From Marisa cornuarietis (taxonomy: Eukaryota > Mollusca > Gastropoda > Architaenioglossa > Ampullariidae): DNA of 64,000 nucleotides. The stretch is from the NCBI GenBank assembly GCA_004794655.1, contig SMMW01000650.1, positions 558,001 to 622,000 on the forward strand. Direction: 5' to 3'. Shown piece after piece: positions 61,101 through 64,000 of this stretch. Both the position numbers and the translations under genes were made by a program. The notes under the pieces are model-generated. The model ran no database searches and had not been told where the DNA came from. It worked only from the letters and a program-made list of their open reading frames with translations. Within the stretch, counting starts at the first letter, position 1, and each line of letters begins with the position of its first letter.

Positions 61101-63796
61101 TTTAGAAAACTTGGGTCAGATATTACAATAAGGTAAGTGTTCATTTAGCATGCAAAACACTATGAAAAAAATATTACGAAAATGAAAGCAATAGAGCATC
61201 TGTAAACAGGTCCTAGACTACAGACTTGCTGCTAGAAAATGGTTTCAGACAACTGCCTGACGATTGTGTCTTACCCGGCACAGTTTCACCCACTCAACAG
61301 TTGCACGCTCACGGAATGCAGAGGTGAAGGGACCAAGATAGGCAATAACACCTGCGGAAATGAGCACGTCTCCCATGAGGTTATCATAGATGTTCTGCAA
61401 ATCGTTGGCTGCTTGTGTCCATCTGCTCTTCTCTCCACCAAGTCCACCAATCAGTTTCTTGGCACGTTCGAGTTTCTTACCACACAGATCCACCTGTTGC
61501 AGAAACAAAGATCTCCCTTCAGTCAGAAAAAGAAATGAAAACATTTTGAATGCATGGCTATGTAGCTTCTGTTTTGTAAAAAAATTGTAGGAAAACCTGC
61601 AAACGAGTCAGCAGTGTTTCCTTGTCTTTACTGGAGCTATTGTCAAATCAGCTGCTGGCCAATCAGCTACATAACCAAAACTCTACACTGAGATGTTAAT
61701 ATTTTTCAGTTTTTAGCTGAATGAAAGATGATTAAACTGAAGGAAACATACTTAATATTATAAAGGAAACACTGCTTCATATTGTGTTAAAGAAAGGTAA
61801 TAATTTTAGAATCCTAAATTAGAATATATGAGCAGTTTATATGTTGAGCTATTGAAAGAGGAGTTGACTTCAAGATGACACAAGCTGTATTATGGAGTGT
61901 TATTAATGACTTGGCTGTTAATTTATCATATTTCATCTCTACACATGTGCTTCAGACTGCATAACTTATTTCCTGTTTGTTCTAGGGCATCAACCATAAT
62001 GTTTCCAACAAAAAAGTCATAAGAAAATGATGGTGATGATGATGACGATGCCGACAAATCTCCATTAATAGATTTTATTATTTAGTTATATTCAAAAGAC
62101 CTACAATTATGTCTTGAAAGAACTGACCTGAAATTCCAGCTTCTCTTTCTTCTCCGTCATCTCCTGAAAAGTGGCTTGCAGGTCTGCCAGACGCTTCTCT
62201 ACAGCTGCTAACTCAGCTCGCTTGGCGTTCAGATTGTTCATGGTCTTTTGTAGCTCATCCTCGGCCTCAGCCAGCCGCACTTTTTTAGGGGCCACCACCT
62301 ATTGGATGAGGTGAGAGAAGTTGAATACATTCTGAGAAATTCACTGGACTAGCACAGTTAATGCAATTTATCCCTCCCTGGGTCACTTGGAAAACTGGAT
62401 ATCTTAAGGACTAAATCAAGTAAAATCAAACATGTAGGTTATACCAAATGCATAAACCATGTTTATTTCAACACACAAATCTTCTTCAACTACACTCTGC
62501 ATGTGAGAAGAAAATAAGAAAGAAAGAAATGTTATTTAATAATCTGATGAAAAAAATATAAGCAGAAGCTGTGCCTGCATTAACTTGCTAAACATCCATC
62601 AACACTGCATACTTTTGACCAATAAGAATAATATGTTTATCGATAGAGCGATTTATTCCACCAACAGAGGCAGACTCAATGTGTTTACATACATCAAGCC
62701 ACATAAGCATAATTCAAATCATAACTACTCCTTCAGACTCTCTCTCTCTCACACACACAACGACTCCTATTATTTTTTACTTAGAGTGATCAAAGGTTGC
62801 ATGAAGGCAATAGTTGCAGGCTGGACCCAATGTGCTGCGCTACACCTATTTGAAAAGCTGAATATAAAATTACCATTTGCCTCAGCCATGTTCTTTAAAC
62901 AACAAGTACTATAGTCCCTCCCACCCAGCTACCCACCTTAACTCTTTTCACTTTAAGGCTTCTTGCTAAGCAATCAAGTTCATGTGGTTTATGTGCTTGA
63001 GTAACCTTAAAGAGTTTAACATCCAGCCATGAAGCAACAGCAAGACCAGAACCTAGATCGCTCAATTTCAAAAGGACCTCCATGTCAATGCCTTCTTTTG
63101 CCACCCACCTGATCATAAAGTGAGCATCATATCAGTCCCAACCTTTGCCATGTAATTAATTATGAAGTAAGCATCATATCTGTACCTATCTTTGCCATGT
63201 AATTATGAAAGGAGCATCATGCCAGTACTACCTTTGCCATGTGAACATGAAGTGAGTAGCATGTTGATGTCTAAGGTTGCCACATGATCATAAATTAAGC
63301 ATCAATTCCATGCCTACCTTTGCCACACGATCATAAATCTCCATCGCCAAGATCCACTTGCATAGGCCCTCTGCAGCTGAGGAAGCATTGGCCACTTTGG
63401 CAGGATCAAACTCTGGGTTTGTGATGTACTCCTTGCGTATTTTTTGCATGACATGGACTGGAATGTTGTCTCGGTCATACTCTTTGAGCATGCCCAAGAA
63501 GTTCATGTCACCTAGCAGACGCTTGGATGGGCCCCAGTAGTCCATGATCTAGAATTATAGATGTACTGCATATTAAATCCCATTAGAGATATAACCATGA
63601 CAGAAAATTCTCATCATGATACACATTTTACACATCATGACATTTTGTCAACAATTGTAAGTACCTTCTGGCCTGGTTTATCAGGGTCGTTGATTTTCTC
63701 AGGCTTGATGTCCTTCATGACACAAACTGCAGCCATCACAAGCTTAACTCCAGCAGGTGGGTTCTTCATGGATTTCACAATTGTGATATCTGCGGG
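43105..63796 (-). CDS. DNAH7: Axonemal dynein heavy chain, DNAH7-type (C-terminal 1,340 residues; 5' end outside window)
   Basis: Exons in transcript order: 63665-63796, 63318-63548, 62128-62298, 61275-61493, 60543-60688, 60168-60382, 53429-53621, 52936-53128, 52412-52584, then 51590-51730 or 50549-50689, 49210-49368, 48862-49006, 48432-48656, 47733-47912, 47431-47571, 47050-47187, 46245-46478, 45407-45592, 44759-44862, 44395-44599, 44134-44271, 43740-43831, 43105-43366. With one of the two alternative exons they total 4,023 nt, all in phase, ending LLCQLDD-stop. The order is stalk tip, second stalk helix, AAA5, strut, AAA6, C-terminal domain. Segments such as [49 protein letters not shown] and [16 protein letters not shown] match the DNAH7/DNAH3/DNAH12 group, closest to DNAH7 as I recall it. 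Such chains are single-headed inner-arm ATPase motors of cilia and flagella. DNAH3 or DNAH12 orthology is not fully excluded. Confidence 0.93.
47986..48006. repeat. (AT)n microsatellite in dynein intron
   Basis: Ten AT units immediately 5' of SINE copy 3. A comparable AT run lies at 34220-34239. Confidence 0.9.
48035..48210 (+). mobile_element. tRNA-derived SINE copy 3 in dynein intron
   Basis: cacagcctggtggttaatgc (A-box region, 48038-48057) is followed by a weak B box near 48073-48090 and a body with ccccgtgcccacccaatgtc. The head resembles copy 2. It is antisense to the dynein gene. Confidence 0.5.
50549..50689 (-). CDS. Alternative dynein exon copy A (canonical form)
   Basis: A 141-nt exon with acceptor catttcag and donor TT|GTAAGT. 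It encodes [17 protein letters not shown], then [19 protein letters not shown] and [10 protein letters not shown]. The CNVC pair (residues 23 and 26 of the exon) is DNVA in copy B. Both exons join to [17 protein letters not shown] in the next exon. Including both in one transcript would repeat 47 codons without a frameshift and duplicate a structured segment at the AAA5-AAA6 junction, which argues for exclusive choice. Confidence 0.9.
51590..51730 (-). CDS. Alternative dynein exon copy B (putative mutually exclusive exon)
   Basis: A 141-nt exon with acceptor cttgcag and donor AT|GTAAGT. It encodes [17 protein letters not shown], then [19 protein letters not shown] and [10 protein letters not shown]. 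It enters and leaves in the same phase as copy A, completing HDS upstream and Ile-Ala-Arg downstream. It matches copy A at 37 of 46 full codons; the changes cluster in the second half (N/Q, C/D, C/A, F/L, E/A, D/H, L/V, I/Q). Third codon positions differ widely, so selection seems to hold the protein while silent sites drift. It lies upstream of copy A in transcription. As I recall it, human DNAH7 resembles copy A here, so B is the variant form. Confidence 0.82.
52412..53128 (-). other. Dynein exons for the AAA5 strut (buttress) coiled coil
   Basis: Exons 52936-53128 and 52412-52584 encode [31 protein letters not shown], then [20 protein letters not shown] and [16 protein letters not shown]. 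Charged heptad-like spacing and position fit the helical strut that braces the stalk, followed by the approach to AAA6. The second exon ends in phase 2 with AG, which becomes serine with the first base of either alternative exon that follows. Confidence 0.85.
54385..54405 (-). CDS. Candidate 21-nt cassette microexon in dynein AAA5 intron
   Basis: An acceptor ending gtaaacag precedes 21 nt and a GTAAGA donor. The insert would be NMAFQKL with Thr next: FRQ-NMAFQKLT-GVD. Frame is kept without a stop. The acceptor tract is weaker and the peptide more hydrophobic than the others, so this is the least sure with the 18-nt one. Confidence 0.3.
   Translation of the reverse strand: MWPSKN
54680..54712 (-). 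CDS. Candidate 33-nt cassette microexon in dynein AAA5 intron
   Basis: The acceptor tract tgtttattttcttatattag is strong and the donor AAG|GTGAGT is a perfect consensus. The insert reads [11 protein letters not shown] with Ala following: [18 protein letters not shown]. It is strongly basic and open in the required phase. This is among the best supported of the five candidates. Confidence 0.48.
55734..55763 (-). CDS. Candidate 30-nt cassette microexon in dynein AAA5 intron
   Basis: The acceptor tract ttctctttaattactgtcttcatag is strong, and the donor CACGTG|GTAAGTG is near perfect. The 30 nt would add [10 protein letters not shown] and turn the next residue into Ala: [17 protein letters not shown]. 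The insert is hydrophilic, as expected for a surface loop. In frame with no stop. Confidence 0.45.
56754..56768 (-). CDS. Candidate 15-nt cassette microexon in dynein AAA5 intron
   Basis: The pyrimidine tract ctgtcttttttc and an acceptor ending ccatctag precede 15 nt and then the consensus donor GTAAGTT. It would add TQSGP with Pro at the next junction: FRQ-TQSGPP-GVD. In frame and without a stop. It resembles the 18-nt candidate in charge and Ser-Gly content. Confidence 0.4.
57541..58055. repeat. Degenerate minisatellite, unit about 30 bp, in dynein intron
   Basis: About 15 imperfect copies of a unit resembling CATCCATGGTCTACAGCTGA plus a short GTAAG-like tail. Copies vary by substitutions and small indels. 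Many contain CAGCTG, an E-box sequence, and CCATGG. It lies between two microexon candidates. Confidence 0.75.
59162..59179 (-). CDS. Candidate 18-nt cassette microexon in dynein AAA5 intron
   Basis: On the minus strand an AG after gatgtattt precedes 18 nt, followed by the strong donor GTAAGTC. Inserted in the phase-1 intron it adds TPSGKL and makes the next residue Pro: FRQ-TPSGKLP-GVD. Length keeps the frame and there is no stop. Not known from a family; splice use is unproven. Confidence 0.35.
59770..59990 (+). pseudogene. Probable LINE 3' fragment in dynein intron
   Basis: A frame reads [19 protein letters not shown] followed by broken Trp- and Thr-containing sequence. This resembles the QGTLEGGRRRGRQRKxW end of the LINE polyprotein seen near 21.7 kb. 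Weak and short. Confidence 0.4.
62128..63796 (-). other. Dynein exons for the microtubule-binding stalk tip and second stalk helix
   Basis: Exons 63665-63796 and 63318-63548 encode the end of the first stalk helix and the microtubule-binding domain: [22 protein letters not shown], then a DRDNIP motif and [17 protein letters not shown]. Exon 62128-62298 begins [17 protein letters not shown] and continues as a heptad-rich helix with regularly spaced Leu and Ala, the antiparallel return strand of the stalk. This tip contacts tubulin. All three exons start and end at phase 0, so each is a multiple of three. Confidence 0.88.
63093..63345. repeat. Approx. 45-bp tandem repeat spanning a dynein splice-donor boundary
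   Basis: Six related copies spaced 42-47 bp apart, anchored on TTGCC at 63098, 63145, 63192, 63234, 63277 and 63320. Each reads roughly cctttgccatgtaattatgaagtgagcatcat on the plus strand. The last copy includes the real 3' end of exon 63318-63548 (codons YDRVAK) and its donor. The others lie in the intron as copies or damaged copies of that boundary. Confidence 0.75.
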
Positions 63797-64000
63797 CTGA
63801 AAATGGAATACATGCCCAGTTTTTCTTCCATAAAATAATTCTTCAGAACTGGAGTTAACTATAGGAGTTGTACAAGTCATTAAAGGCCATTTTAAGATGT
63901 CTATTTCTGTGTCAAATGAGACATTACCAGTGTCTCCTCTTCTATGCAGCTATCATTATGAGTACTATTGTTGTCATCTTATATTGCTTCATTTACATAA

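Larger units (their letters stand above)
53429..61493 (-). other. Dynein exons for AAA5, split by a 6.5-kb intron
   Basis: Exon 61275-61493 contains [20 protein letters not shown], the start of AAA5. Exon 60543-60688 carries [19 protein letters not shown]. Exon 60168-60382 carries [15 protein letters not shown] and the [18 protein letters not shown] segment at the Walker B position. Exon 53429-53621 carries [31 protein letters not shown] and [15 protein letters not shown]. The intron 53622-60167 interrupts a loop between Gln (FRQ) and Gly-Val-Asp in phase 1. It holds microexon candidates, a minisatellite and a LINE fragment, annotated separately. Confidence 0.88.

Overview
This window is animal nuclear DNA: AT-rich, with intron-split genes, GT-AG splice sites, microsatellites, tRNA-derived SINEs, decayed LINEs and small DNA-transposon relics. 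The gene set and the repeat types suggest a lophotrochozoan, probably a mollusc (perhaps a gastropod). That placement is inference. No bacterial, organellar or viral genes were seen.

Four protein-coding genes can be supported. ASZ1/GASZ (minus, 7286-17232) was reconstructed in 11 exons that join in phase to 499 residues: ankyrin repeats, a SAM domain and a C-terminal membrane anchor. Head to head with it, 212 bp away, is NDUFA12 (plus, 17445-20528, 4 exons, 143 residues), a mitochondrial complex I subunit. After about 16 kb of repeat-rich sequence comes an intronless class A G-protein-coupled receptor (plus, 36774-38093, 439 residues). The last third holds the 3' part of a DNAH7-type axonemal inner-arm dynein heavy chain (minus, 43105-63796, continuing past the right edge). 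Its exons join in phase to 1,340 C-terminal residues: microtubule-binding stalk tip, second stalk helix, AAA5, strut, AAA6 and C-terminal domain.

The most interesting signal is in the dynein gene. First, one 141-nt exon occurs twice in tandem (50549-50689 and 51590-51730) with identical length, phase and flanks. The encoded peptides match at 37 of 46 residues while the synonymous sites have diverged strongly, which is the pattern of mutually exclusive exons. Second, the 6.5-kb intron just upstream (53622-60167) contains five tiny exon-like segments of 18, 15, 30, 33 and 21 nt. Each lies between an AG acceptor and a good GT donor, each length is a multiple of 3, and each reads open in the phase of that intron. 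They look like cassette microexons that would vary one AAA5 loop. Third, an approx. 45-bp tandem repeat carries several copies of a splice-donor boundary (63093-63345). Together these suggest a dynein motor diversified by splicing; RNA data would be decisive.

The rest is introns and intergenic DNA: a 768-bp inverted-repeat element flanked by TTAA, two smaller MITEs, a THAP-domain relic, four reverse-transcriptase fragments, three SINEs, a degenerate approx. 30-bp minisatellite and several microsatellites. No tRNA, rRNA or CRISPR features were found.
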